This document shows, piece by piece, positions 51,231-59,691 of a stretch of DNA of 61,765 bases. Position 1 is the first letter of the stretch; every line of letters begins with the position of its first letter. This stretch comes from Deltaproteobacteria bacterium (GTDB lineage Bacteria; Desulfobacterota; Desulfomonilia; UBA1062). The notes beneath the pieces are model-generated. The model ran no database searches, had not been told where the DNA came from, and worked only from the letters and a program-made list of their open reading frames with translations. The DNA is taken from the NCBI GenBank assembly GCA_018433085.1, contig JAHDRW010000025.1, positions 1 to 61,765 on the forward strand, read 5' to 3'. A program made the translations under genes and the position numbers.

Positions 51231-53093
51231 ATGGCCGGTGGATATGCGGGTAAATTTCTCAGGGTCAACCTGGCTGAAGGGTCGTGGAGCGATTTTACAG
51301 TCGGAGACGATATCCTCAGGCGGTTCATCGGCGGGAGCTGCCTCGCGGCAAAGCTCTTCCTCGACCGGTATCCCATAGATGCCGACCCCCTCTCCCCGGA
51401 AAACCCCCTGATGATCATGACCGGGCCCATGGTGGGGAGCGGCTTCCCCGGCACCTCGCGCTTTTCCGTCTGCGCCAAGTCTCCCCAGACCGGCATCTGG
51501 GCCGAGTCTGCGTGCGGGGGCACCTTCGGCCCCGATCTCAAGCGTGCGGGATACGACGGGATAGTCATCGAGGGGAGATCGCACGGCCCGGTCACCCTGA
51601 CCGTCGACGATTCCGGGGTGAGGCTCTCGGACGCCTCAACCCTGTGGGGCAGGGACATCTACGAGGTCACGGACGAGCTCAAGGCAAGGGACAAGTCCGC
51701 CAAGGTGCTGGTCATCGGCCCTGCGGGTGAAAATCTGGCACGGATCGCGGCCATCGGCAACGACAAGGGGCACTTCAGCGGCAGGGCCGGCCTGGGCGCG
51801 GTCATGGGCTCCAAGAACCTCAAGGCTGTGGTGGTGAGAGGAACGTCCGCAAAAGCCGCCAGGGCGGACGACGAGGGATTCAAGCTCGCCATGAAGGCCG
51901 CCATGCAGGAGATCAAGGATTCCGCCCTGGCTGAGGGGCTCCACATGATGGGCTCGGACGCCAACATGGACCTGGGCATGGTCACGGGCGACGTGCCGGT
52001 GAAGAACTGGACCTCGGGCGGGGAGTTCGATCTGGCGGCAAGCCTGAGCGGTCCCACCATGCGCGAGAAGTATCTCACCAAGGCCCACGCCTGCACCAAC
52101 TGCCCCATTGCCTGCAAACGGGTGGTGAAGGTGGACGACGGGCCGTTCGCCACCGCGGAAGGCCCCGGCCCCGAGTACGAGACGTGCGCGGTGTTCGGCA
52201 CCATGATGATGAACCCGGACCTCACGGCCGTGATCAAGGCGAACGAGCTCTGCAACCGCTACGGCATGGACACCATCAGCTGCGGATCCGCCGTGGCGCT
52301 CGCCATGGAGCTCTATGAAAAGGGCGAGATCACGGAAGACCGGCTGGGCGGGCTCGATCTCTCCTGGGGGAACATGGACGCCGTACTCGAGCTGGTCAGG
52401 CGGATGGCATACCGTGAAGGGTTCGGGGACATCCTGGCGGACGGCGCGGTCCACGCGGCCCGCAGGCTCGGCGGGGACGCCATGGACGCCGTGGTGCACG
52501 TCAAGGGGCTCGAGGCGCCCATGCACGACCCGCGAGGGTTCCACGGCATGGGGCTCGCCTACATGATGTCCAACCGGGGCGCGTGCCATCTCCAGCATTT
52601 CGTGCTGGCCACCGAACAGGGCATGGCCTCCTGGCCGCAGCTTTTCGACATGAAGGACGACTACGAGGGGACCACGAGCGAGGGCAAGGCCGCACTCGTA
52701 TACAACTCGGAAAACTACGGCATACTGGCCAACTCGCTGTCCATCTGCCACTATGTCGCCTACTCCATACGGCCCGAGACCCTGCGCGACGCCTTCAATG
52801 CGATCACCGGCTTCGGGTTCGACTTCGCCGATATCCTCTCCACGGGCATGCGCGACTGGACCCTGAAGAGGGGCTTCAACAACCTGCTGGGCATCACGAG
52901 CAAGGACGACATTCTACCCAAGCGCGCCATGACGGCCCTTGAGGAAGGCGGGGCCGCCGGCTCCGTGCCGGACACGGCCCTGCTCCTGAAGGAGTATTAT
53001 GCACTGCGCGCCCTCGATGAGCGGGGGTTCCCGAAGGCGGAGATGCTCGACCGACTCGGGCTCGACGAGCTCAAGTCGAGACTCTATCAATAA
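51231..53093 (+). CDS. Aldehyde ferredoxin oxidoreductase family tungsten enzyme
   Basis: A 620-residue enzyme of the AOR family, which uses a tungsten (or molybdenum) bis-pyranopterin and one 4Fe-4S cluster to oxidise aldehydes to acids with ferredoxin, or the reverse. The N-terminal GKFLRVNLAEG, FIGGSCLAAKLF and TGPMVGSGFPGTSRF are standard. The cluster ligands are Cys288, Cys291 and Cys295 in CTNCPIAC, with the fourth Cys506 in SLSICHY. The pterin motifs EYETCAVFG and GLEAPMHDPRG are present. It is complete and starts at the ATG at 51231, set by AAAAGGAGGT. It heads a same-strand cluster with two SCP2 proteins and an alcohol dehydrogenase. The actual substrate is unknown. Confidence 0.95.
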   Translation: MAGGYAGKFLRVNLAEGSWSDFTVGDDILRRFIGGSCLAAKLFLDRYPIDADPLSPENPLMIMTGPMVGSGFPGTSRFSVCAKSPQTGIWAESACGGTFGPDLKRAGYDGIVIEGRSHGPVTLTVDDSGVRLSDASTLWGRDIYEVTDELKARDKSAKVLVIGPAGENLARIAAIGNDKGHFSGRAGLGAVMGSKNLKAVVVRGTSAKAARADDEGFKLAMKAAMQEIKDSALAEGLHMMGSDANMDLGMVTGDVPVKNWTSGGEFDLAASLSGPTMREKYLTKAHACTNCPIACKRVVKVDDGPFATAEGPGPEYETCAVFGTMMMNPDLTAVIKANELCNRYGMDTISCGSAVALAMELYEKGEITEDRLGGLDLSWGNMDAVLELVRRMAYREGFGDILADGAVHAARRLGGDAMDAVVHVKGLEAPMHDPRGFHGMGLAYMMSNRGACHLQHFVLATEQGMASWPQLFDMKDDYEGTTSEGKAALVYNSENYGILANSLSICHYVAYSIRPETLRDAFNAITGFGFDFADILSTGMRDWTLKRGFNNLLGITSKDDILPKRAMTALEEGGAAGSVPDTALLLKEYYALRALDERGFPKAEMLDRLGLDELKSRLYQ

Positions 53094-53118
53094 AAAACCA
53101 TTACAGGAGGTTTGTACA

Positions 53119-53544
53119 ATGCCGATCAAAGCCATGACACAGGAATGGATGGACGCATACAAGGCCGCTATTCAGGCAGACCCGGAATACAAGGGAATTG
53201 CCAAGGACTGGGAAGGCAGCGTCTCTCTCGTGGTCAATCCCGAACCCGCCAGGAACGTACCCGATCCCATCTATCTCTTCATGGACTACTGGCATGGCGA
53301 CGTGGGCGACTTCGTGGTATGCGACAAGGCAAAGGCCGACAGCGCCAAATTCGTCATGACCGGGGATTACGCCCGCTGGAAGCAGGTGGCCTACAAGGAA
53401 CTCGACGCCACCAAGGCGCTTTTGCAGGGCAAGCTCAAGATGAGAGGCGATTTGCCCTACGTGGTGAGGAACATCAAGACCGTCAACAAGGTCATCGACA
53501 TTCTGGGCAGGGTGGATACGCTCTGGCCGGATGACAACAAATAG
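53119..53544 (+). CDS. SCP2-like sterol/lipid carrier domain protein (first copy)
   Basis: A 141-residue stand-alone SCP2-fold protein. The fold has a hydrophobic tunnel that binds lipids or acyl-CoA. Family features are the N-terminal helix TQEWMDAYKAAIQADPEY, the strand DPIYLFMDYWHGDVGDFVV, KFVMTGDYARWKQVAYKELD and the C-terminal KALLQGKLKMRGDL. ACAGGAGGT precedes the ATG. It starts 25 bases after the AOR stop, so it is certainly in that operon. A role in delivering or withdrawing a hydrophobic aldehyde, acid or acyl-CoA for the oxidoreductases is inferred. Confidence 0.88.
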   Translation: MPIKAMTQEWMDAYKAAIQADPEYKGIAKDWEGSVSLVVNPEPARNVPDPIYLFMDYWHGDVGDFVVCDKAKADSAKFVMTGDYARWKQVAYKELDATKALLQGKLKMRGDLPYVVRNIKTVNKVIDILGRVDTLWPDDNK

Positions 53545-53563
53545 GGAACGTCCTGTTTCCCTC

Positions 53564-53659
53564 TGAAGGGTCCGCCCTTCAAAAACAAGGAGTGGTGAAC
53601 GGTTCATCCCTGATAAGGAGATGCCTTTGTCCGGCCTCTCCTTGAAAAAGGAGCGGGCC
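53564..53659 (+). promoter_or_regulatory. Two stem-loops between SCP2 and alcohol dehydrogenase genes
   Basis: The first stem is TGAAGGG-TCCG-CCCTTCA (53564-53581). The second (53633-53659) has CTCCTT-GAAA-AAGGAG capped by a GNRA-type tetraloop and extended by outer GGCC pairs. Neither has a T-run, so they are more likely RNA-processing or stability elements than terminators. The 144-base gap otherwise contains no gene. Confidence 0.45.
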
Positions 53660-53688
53660 TGTACGTCGAACAGGAGAAGGAGCGCAGT

Positions 53689-54852
53689 ATGGGATACGAT
53701 TCGGACTTGTCATTCAATTATTTCGGGCCGACCAAGATCGTTTTCGGGACCAATGCCGTACGTGAGGCAGAGATCGAGATGAGCTCGCTCGGCGGGACAA
53801 GGGCAGTGGTCGTGACCGACCCGGGCATCATCAAGGCAGGCCTCGTGAACGATGTCACGGCATCCCTGGGAAGCCGGTGTGCTGGCGTGTTCAGCGACGT
53901 GCCCCAGGACACGGGCGTGGAGGTGGTCAACGCGGGCGCTGAATTCGCCCGGGAGAACGGCGCGGATATCGTGATCAGCGTGGGAGGCGGCAGTGTGATC
54001 GATACGGCCAAGGGCATGTGCATCCTCATGACCGAGGGCGGCACCTTGAGGGACTTCAACGGGGTCCAGCTCCTGAGCAGGCCCCAGACGCCGCACATGG
54101 TCATACCCACCACCGCGGGCACGGGGAGCGAGGTCACCAACGCGGCCGTGATCATGGACAGGGAGATAGGCCAGAAGCGGCTCCTGGTGGAGAATTTCAA
54201 TGTTCCCCGCATGGCGATCCTGGACCCGAAGATGACGGAGAAGCTCCCCCCCCTCCTGACCGCGGGCACGGGCATGGACGCCATGACCCATGCGGTGGAG
54301 GCCGTGCACTGCATCCCGCACGAGCCGCTGACCGACGGGCTCGCCCTGCATGCGATCAGGCTTCTGTACCGGTATTTGCCTCTGTGTATAGAGAACGGCT
54401 CCGATCTGCATGCCAGGGGCCAGGTGCAGATCGCGGCCACCATGGCGGGCTGGGCGTTCGGCAATGCCATGGTGGGTATCGTGCACGCCATGGCCCATTC
54501 CATCGGCGCAGTGGCCCACGTGCCCCACGGTATAGCCAACGGGATTCTGCTCCCCGACTGTATGGAGTTCAACCTGGAGGACGCCGTGGACGGATATGCC
54601 ATGGTGGCGGAGGCCATGGGCGTCCGTGAGAAGGGCATGGACGATACAGATGCCGCCCGGGCGGCGATCGGGGCCATGAGGGAGTTTACCCGGAAAATCG
54701 GCCACCCGCAGAAATTCTCCGAGATGGGGGTCAGCGGGCAGGATATCGAAAAGGCGGCCGAGTTGAGCCTATCTGACGGCTCCATCGTCAACAACCCGAG
54801 AATCGTAATGGACTCTGCAGAGGTTCTGGGCATCTTTCAGAAGAACCTGTAG
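53689..54852 (+). CDS. Iron-containing alcohol dehydrogenase
   Basis: A 387-residue group III alcohol dehydrogenase that interconverts alcohols and aldehydes with NAD(P). The nucleotide-binding GGGSVIDTAKG (about residues 98-108), TTAGTGSEVTNAAVI, the metal ligand Asp in GTGMDAMTHAVEA, and the His ligands in HAMAHSIGAVAHVPHG are intact. The start MGYDSDLSFNYFGPTKIVFG is typical, and GAAGGAG precedes the ATG. In this cluster it would supply or consume the aldehyde handled by the tungsten enzyme. A strong terminator lies directly after it, before the second SCP2 gene. Confidence 0.95.
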   Translation: MGYDSDLSFNYFGPTKIVFGTNAVREAEIEMSSLGGTRAVVVTDPGIIKAGLVNDVTASLGSRCAGVFSDVPQDTGVEVVNAGAEFARENGADIVISVGGGSVIDTAKGMCILMTEGGTLRDFNGVQLLSRPQTPHMVIPTTAGTGSEVTNAAVIMDREIGQKRLLVENFNVPRMAILDPKMTEKLPPLLTAGTGMDAMTHAVEAVHCIPHEPLTDGLALHAIRLLYRYLPLCIENGSDLHARGQVQIAATMAGWAFGNAMVGIVHAMAHSIGAVAHVPHGIANGILLPDCMEFNLEDAVDGYAMVAEAMGVREKGMDDTDAARAAIGAMREFTRKIGHPQKFSEMGVSGQDIEKAAELSLSDGSIVNNPRIVMDSAEVLGIFQKNL

Positions 54853-54861
54853 GAGACGTCC

Positions 54862-54901
54862 GGCAGGGGGCGCGGCGATACCCCGGTCCCTGCCTTTTTT
54901 T
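54862..54901 (+). terminator. Rho-independent terminator after the alcohol dehydrogenase
   Basis: GGCAGGG (54862-54868) and CCCTGCC (54888-54894) form the stem, followed at once by seven T residues (54895-54901). It ends the AOR-SCP2-alcohol dehydrogenase transcript only 10 bases after the stop codon. Confidence 0.8.
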
Positions 54902-54922
54902 CAAGACAAGGAGACCCGGAGC

Positions 54923-55345
54923 ATGACAGACAATTCGCTTATCGAGAACCGTGCGCAGGAGGTGCCCTTTTCCCATGTCCTGAGCGAGCTGCTGGAGACG
55001 AACGTGAGGCAGAACCCTCACAAGCTGAAGACCTTCCAGGGCCTCTACGGTGTGGTGGGCATCGACCTGAAAGATATCGAGGCCGCGGTCACGCTCGTCT
55101 TCTCGGGCGGAAAGGCCCGGATAGAGCAGGGCATCGTCGGCAGGCCCGACATCGTCATCAAGACGGATTCCGACAAGGTCATCGGACTCAATTCCATCAG
55201 CATAAAGTTCGGGCTGCCCTATTACTTCGACGAGGCGGGCATGACCGTGCTCAGGCAGCTGCTCTCGGGAGAGATCAAGGTGCAGGGCATGTTCGCGCAC
55301 CCCGTTATCCTCACGAAGCTCACCAAGATCATGTCAGTGATGTGA
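54923..55345 (+). CDS. SCP2-like sterol/lipid carrier domain protein (second copy)
   Basis: A 140-residue SCP2-fold protein, clearly different from the first copy at 53119. Features are HVLSELLETNVRQNPHKLKT, the strand GIDLKDIEAAVTLVFSGG, PDIVIKTDSDKVIGLNSIS, and LLSGEIKVQGMFAHPVIL, the usual end of the SCP2 domain. It probably binds a hydrophobic ligand. A GGAG-rich ribosome site precedes the ATG. It lies just after a strong terminator, so it is expressed by read-through or from an unseen promoter in the 20-base gap or upstream. A GGACCC/GGGTCC stem (55346-55364) begins directly after the stop codon. Confidence 0.88.
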   Translation: MTDNSLIENRAQEVPFSHVLSELLETNVRQNPHKLKTFQGLYGVVGIDLKDIEAAVTLVFSGGKARIEQGIVGRPDIVIKTDSDKVIGLNSISIKFGLPYYFDEAGMTVLRQLLSGEIKVQGMFAHPVILTKLTKIMSVM

Positions 55346-55507
55346 GGACCCTGACAAAGGGTCCACGCGCTTCGCCATCCTCAAGCAACTCACCGGGATC
55401 GTGCCGGTTACGCGGGGGTGTTCAAGGATTCACGCGCCTGGCGCCTGCGTACCCGGGCCGGGCTGATCCGCCGGCAGGGCGGTCGGCTGGCCCTTGCGGA
55501 CAGAGGA

Positions 55508-55936
55508 TCAGTCCGCATCCGTGAGCCGGACGAACTCCTTATGCGTGAAGTTGCGCTCAAAGGTCCAGAGCGTGGCCACACAGTCGCGGACCCGCAGCAG
55601 CTTGAGCTTGTCGAATCCGTCCGGGTACACCCACGGCTTCAGGAAGTCACGGGCCTCGACGACCTCTTTCTTCAGGTCCACGTCATCGACGACCTCGACC
55701 CTTCCGCTCACCCTGACCTGAATGCCCCCGTCCGGGCTGGTGAAGCACACCTCGACCAGGGGATTCTCCTGCACCTGGCGGTAGAGGTCCTTGAAGGATG
55801 CCGTGTGGAACAGGATGCCCTGTTCGTCGGCACGATACATGAGCATCCCGCGCACCCGGGGCCGGTCGTTCTCCACGGTGGCGAGGCAGCAGGCGGGGTT
55901 CGCGTTCATGAACTCGAGCATCCCGTTTCTGTCCAT
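55508..55936 (-). CDS. Pyridoxamine 5'-phosphate oxidase-fold (FMN-binding-like) protein
   Basis: A 142-residue split-barrel protein of the pyridoxamine 5'-phosphate oxidase-like superfamily. The N-terminal FMNANPACCLATVENDRPRVRGMLMY and the following FHTASFKDLYRQVQENPLVEVCF are the recognisable flavin-binding region; later strands include VRVSGRVEVV. Homologues bind FMN, F420 or haem and often reduce unidentified small molecules. It is too short and divergent for true vitamin B6 synthesis. GGAGGAA precedes the ATG. It converges with the second SCP2 gene. Confidence 0.88.
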   Translation of the reverse strand: MDRNGMLEFMNANPACCLATVENDRPRVRGMLMYRADEQGILFHTASFKDLYRQVQENPLVEVCFTSPDGGIQVRVSGRVEVVDDVDLKKEVVEARDFLKPWVYPDGFDKLKLLRVRDCVATLWTFERNFTHKEFVRLTDAD

Positions 55937-56093
55937 AAGACGGTTCCTCCCATATCATCTGTAGTCCTGAAATTCTGGACATATTTTCATACCTGCCGGG
56001 AGAATTCAAGACCGAAGAGACCATGTGCTCGAGAGATTGCCCGGAGGACCGGCATCATCTCGCGACCCGACCCGGGCTTCAACCATCTGATTG

Positions 56094-56474
56094 TCAGGGC
56101 CTTCTGTAGGCGTAGCAGACGACTCCACCCCTGCCGTACACCATGGCGATCCCGGACATGTTGACCGAGGACGCGGCGTTCGGGTAAGATCCGCTGTCAA
56201 CGGCCTCATCCACGAAGGAGATCCCGCCGTCGACGGAACAGGTCACATGGACCAGATTGTCATTGCCGGTCCCTACGCGGTAGATCGTGTTGTCCCCGTC
56301 CACGGCCATGGTCGACTGCGGCGGCCGGGAGCTGGTCCCGATGATCTCTGTCTTGGTCCACACATCCGTGTTCATGTCCCCGATCAGCAGGGTTCCGGTT
56401 CTGCCCACGATGACGATGCGGCCCGACCGGTCGAAGCAATAGCCTGCGCGGGTGATGGTCTCCCCCGGGTTCAC
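56094..56474 (-). CDS. Short Asp-box (BNR-like) protein or gene fragment
   Basis: A 126-residue product with the look of a beta-propeller fragment. It contains a clear Asp-box, SVDGGISF, and strand-turn repeats such as GRIVIVGRTGTLLIG and NTIYRVGTGNDNL. There is no signal peptide, the start would be GTG with AAGGAG too close to it, and one or two blades cannot make a whole propeller. It begins just after the FHA kinase stop on the same strand. It may be the 3' remnant of a longer sialidase-like or photosystem-stability-factor-like gene, or a small unknown protein. Confidence 0.4.
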   Translation of the reverse strand: MNPGETITRAGYCFDRSGRIVIVGRTGTLLIGDMNTDVWTKTEIIGTSSRPPQSTMAVDGDNTIYRVGTGNDNLVHVTCSVDGGISFVDEAVDSGSYPNAASSVNMSGIAMVYGRGGVVCYAYRRP

Positions 56475-56511
56475 CGCTCCTTCGAACGTGGCTGGTCAGC
56501 CGCGCATGGGG

Positions 56512-58086
56512 CTATGTTTTCCCTGTCGAGGTGAGGGTCCCTTCGGGCCTGAGGGACCGGGGGATCCTCATGATCACGGGAAACGCCGCATGGGCCTGGG
56601 GATCAAGCAGGAGGTTTCCCCCATGGTCGGTGAGTATCTTGTGCGCGGCGCTGAGGAACAGGCTGGCACTCCAGGGTTTCGACTTGAGCTCGGCGTCGTA
56701 GAGATCGCAGAAATGCTCGCTGGGCAGGGTTTCCCCCAGAAGTATCTCCAGCTCGTTGTCCCGGTCGTTGATGCTCATGGGCAGCGGGGAACCCTGTGGC
56801 AGGGTAAAGAGAATCTCCTTGAATACCAGGGAGAATGCCTTTCTGAGCAGGTTCGGGTCCACGGGTACCAGAACGTAGGGTGTCCGGACAGAGAGCAGCG
56901 GGTTGACGGATCTGCACTGCCAGTACTGCTCACATCGCTGGATCTCTTCCCGGATGAGGCGGTCGATCCTCTGGAGCCGCATCAGGGGGAACGGGATGGA
57001 TACGAAATCGTCCACCTCCCGAAGGACAATCTCCATTCTCTGAACCGAGGACATCAATGCCTCGCGCGTCTCTCCCATCTCCTCCTGCGGGTGCATGCGG
57101 ACGATCCTGCGGACCATGCCCCCGATGACCATGAGGGGATTCCTCATTTCGTGTGCCATTGCCTGGGCCAGGCGGACATATGCGGCGGTGCGCTCGGTTT
57201 CGATGAGCCGCGACTCGGTTTTCTTGAGCATCTCCTTCGCATTTTCATAATGGCTTTTCAGCTCGGCAAGAAGCCGTGTGTTCTCGATCAGCGGTGCGAA
57301 GATCGAGGCGATGCTCTTGAGAAACTCCAGGTCAGGGGGTGAATAGGCTCCTGGGGCCATCCGGTCGAGGTATACAAGGCCATAGATCTGGGTATGGTAA
57401 ATGAGCGGGACGCACAGGGCGGATCCGATCTTGTGCTCCGGGGGGCTCTGTAAGGCGGCCGGAGAATCATCACTGAACACGTCCCTCAGGAGCAGGGAAT
57501 CCCCGTTCTGGAAAACCCTCTCGACAATGTGCCGGCTCACGGGAATGGGCTCACGGTCAGGGTCCACCAGGAGCGGTTTGAGCGTGCCATCGGGCTCGAA
57601 CAGGGCGATGTATCCCCGGTCGTGGGCAAAGATATCCTTGAGGTGGGAGAAGATCTTTTTTCCCAGCACCCGCATGTCCTGATACTCTGCAAGCTCCGCA
57701 GTGATCTCGTAGATGGCGGCCAGCTTTTGATGATCAATGGCCGCCTCGGCCGAGAAGCCGATGGCGTGAACCACGAGGTGATGCCGGGGTGCGGTTGTTA
57801 TTGAATGCAGCAGGGTGAACTGCGTGTGTCCCACCCGGATGGTATCGCCGGGGTTGATATCCGACACATGCCGGATCTTGCGGTCGTTTACAAAAATCCC
57901 GTTGATGCCGCCAAGGTCTTCGATCCACATCCGGTTGCCCTCTTTCCTGATGAGTGCGTGTCTGAGCGATATGGCGGGATCGGCAAGCATCAGATCCACA
58001 TCCTTGCCCCGCCCGATGAGGCAAGGAAATCCCAAGGGGTATTTCTCTCCGGAAATCCGTTCCCGGAGGACGATCCTCTGATCCAT
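56512..58086 (-). CDS. FHA-GAF histidine kinase with degenerate ATPase domain
   Basis: A soluble 524-residue protein. Residues 1-95 form an FHA domain (IGRGKDVDLMLADPAISLRH, GINGIFVNDRKI), which binds phosphothreonine. A GAF domain follows (about 115-285), then HisKA with the phosphoacceptor in AQAMAHEMRNPLMVIGG. The C-terminal ATPase region is poorly conserved: the N-box reads FSLVFKEILF without the usual Asn pair, and no DxGxG or GxGxGL box is visible. It may be unable to bind ATP and act as a scaffold or phosphotransfer protein. No ribosome site is obvious before the ATG. The FHA domain suggests a link to a Ser/Thr kinase elsewhere. Confidence 0.88.
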   Translation of the reverse strand: MDQRIVLRERISGEKYPLGFPCLIGRGKDVDLMLADPAISLRHALIRKEGNRMWIEDLGGINGIFVNDRKIRHVSDINPGDTIRVGHTQFTLLHSITTAPRHHLVVHAIGFSAEAAIDHQKLAAIYEITAELAEYQDMRVLGKKIFSHLKDIFAHDRGYIALFEPDGTLKPLLVDPDREPIPVSRHIVERVFQNGDSLLLRDVFSDDSPAALQSPPEHKIGSALCVPLIYHTQIYGLVYLDRMAPGAYSPPDLEFLKSIASIFAPLIENTRLLAELKSHYENAKEMLKKTESRLIETERTAAYVRLAQAMAHEMRNPLMVIGGMVRRIVRMHPQEEMGETREALMSSVQRMEIVLREVDDFVSIPFPLMRLQRIDRLIREEIQRCEQYWQCRSVNPLLSVRTPYVLVPVDPNLLRKAFSLVFKEILFTLPQGSPLPMSINDRDNELEILLGETLPSEHFCDLYDAELKSKPWSASLFLSAAHKILTDHGGNLLLDPQAHAAFPVIMRIPRSLRPEGTLTSTGKT

Positions 58087-58327
58087 AGTAATCTATGTAT
58101 AGAAGGCTGCCCGGAGAACACAACCCGGACCCCCCGCACCTCATGGACGTATCGGGGCGTTGAGGGTGCAGCCGCGCTGACAGCCGCTCACCCGGGCCGA
58201 ATCCGCCGGAAGGGACCCTGCGGGCTATGCGCGCTTTTTTGTCAGTGGGTTGAAAGGCTCTTGATCTTGATGGAGATTTTGTCATTATAGGAAATGAAAA
58301 CAAAGAACCGAAACGAGAGGGTTATCC

Positions 58328-58822
58328 ATGCCGATTTATGAATTTTATTGCCAACAGTGTAATACCATTTATAACTTTTTCTCAAGGACGGTCAATACCG
58401 AAAAGGTTCCCAACTGCCCCAGGTGCAAGACAGTCCCTCTGAAGCGCAAGGTCTCCCTGTTTGCCGCCATTACCGGCCGCAGGGACGACGGCGACGCCGA
58501 CGACGGTATGCCGCCCATCGACGAGTCGAAGATGGAAAAGGCCATGGCCATGCTGGCGAGCGAGGCGGACAAGATCAACGAGGATGACCCCCGGCAGGCG
58601 GCCCGGCTTATGCGCAAGCTCTCGGATGCGACGGGCCTGAGGATGGGGGCGGGGATGGAAGAGGCCCTGAGCCGGATGGAGCGCGGGGAAGACCCGGACG
58701 CCATAGAGCAGGAGATGGGAGATCTGCTGGAGGGAGAGGACCCCTTCGTGTTCGAGCAGAAATCCCGTGCAGCCGGCAGAAAACCGCGGCCCCTGGTGGA
58801 CGAGACCCTCTACGATCTCTGA
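58328..58822 (+). CDS. FmdB-type zinc ribbon protein
   Basis: A 164-residue protein with an N-terminal FmdB/CxxC zinc ribbon (MPIYEFYCQQCNTIYNFF and CPRCK) and a long acidic helical C terminus that includes MEEALSRMERGEDPDAIEQE and an acidic LLEGEDPFVFE end. Such proteins are frequent in deltaproteobacteria; their role, perhaps in regulation or protein binding, is not known. GAGAGGG precedes the ATG. It diverges from the FHA kinase and is followed by the WbqC-like gene on the same strand. Confidence 0.88.
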   Translation: MPIYEFYCQQCNTIYNFFSRTVNTEKVPNCPRCKTVPLKRKVSLFAAITGRRDDGDADDGMPPIDESKMEKAMAMLASEADKINEDDPRQAARLMRKLSDATGLRMGAGMEEALSRMERGEDPDAIEQEMGDLLEGEDPFVFEQKSRAAGRKPRPLVDETLYDL

Positions 58823-58977
58823 TGACCGGCCCGTCCTGAAGAAGCGGGCTACTGAGGCCGCAGGTGGCGAGGGCGGAACAGGCGGCTTCCGGAGGCCGCC
58901 CCGGTGTCTACCGCGGGCAGGGCGCCTTCACGTGGGAAGGTTGCCTTTTCCCCTTTCAGGCCTATTATCCCGGTCAT

Positions 58978-59691
58978 ATGATCGTCAGTGCCCATCAGCC
59001 CTATTTCTGCCCCTACCCGGGATTCTTTTCCAAGCCCATGCACTCCGATGTGTTCGTTCTCCTGGACGCGGTCCAGTTTCCCCGGGGCGGGACATGGGTC
59101 ACCCGCAACCGCTTCAAGAACGACCGGGGGGCCTTCTGGATGAGCATCCCGGTCTGGAAAAAGGGGAGGGGCCTGCAGCGGATAGACGAGGTCGGGATCT
59201 GCCATGAAGGGCGCTGGAAGAAAAAGCATCTGGAAAGCATTCGCTGCGCCTATGCGGACGCCCCCTACCTCGAGCAGCATCTTCCCCTGTTCGAGCGGGT
59301 ATTCTCCGATGCGTACGAAAAGATCTCGTACATGAACCGCGATATCATCTCTTATGCAATGGGCTCACTCGACATCCCTGCGCGGGTACTCCGGCTTTCC
59401 GAGACGGATGCGGGCGGGGGAGGCACCGACCTTCTGGTCAGCCTCTGCCGCGGCCTGGGGGCGGACGGGTTTCTCACCTTCCGCTCTGCATGGAAGTATC
59501 TCGACCAAGGGCTGTTCCGCCGGGCAGGCATCGAGGTCCTCACCATAGATCCCCCTGAGATCGTGTACCCACAGCTCTGGGGGGATTTCGTCCCGAACCT
59601 CTCGGTGTTCGATCTCCTGTTTACCTGCGGTCCGAAGTCGCGGGAGATCCTGGAGAGAGGGCGACAGCGGGTCCGATGCGCAGGCGCGTGA
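58978..59691 (+). CDS. WbqC family protein
   Basis: A 237-residue WbqC-family protein. It opens with the family signature IVSAHQPYFCPYPGFF, then VFVLLDAVQFPRGG and the TRNRFKN motif, and ends with GDFVPNLSVFDLLFTCG. WbqC proteins are found in surface-polysaccharide loci, where a role in making or transferring modified sugars or amino acids is suspected. The ATG at 58978 is where similarity begins, but it lacks a clear ribosome site; an upstream-open frame to 58864 adds an unrelated 38 residues. It is still GC-rich, unlike the glycosyltransferase that follows, so it marks the chromosomal side of the polysaccharide boundary. Confidence 0.88.
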   Translation: MIVSAHQPYFCPYPGFFSKPMHSDVFVLLDAVQFPRGGTWVTRNRFKNDRGAFWMSIPVWKKGRGLQRIDEVGICHEGRWKKKHLESIRCAYADAPYLEQHLPLFERVFSDAYEKISYMNRDIISYAMGSLDIPARVLRLSETDAGGGGTDLLVSLCRGLGADGFLTFRSAWKYLDQGLFRRAGIEVLTIDPPEIVYPQLWGDFVPNLSVFDLLFTCGPKSREILERGRQRVRCAGA

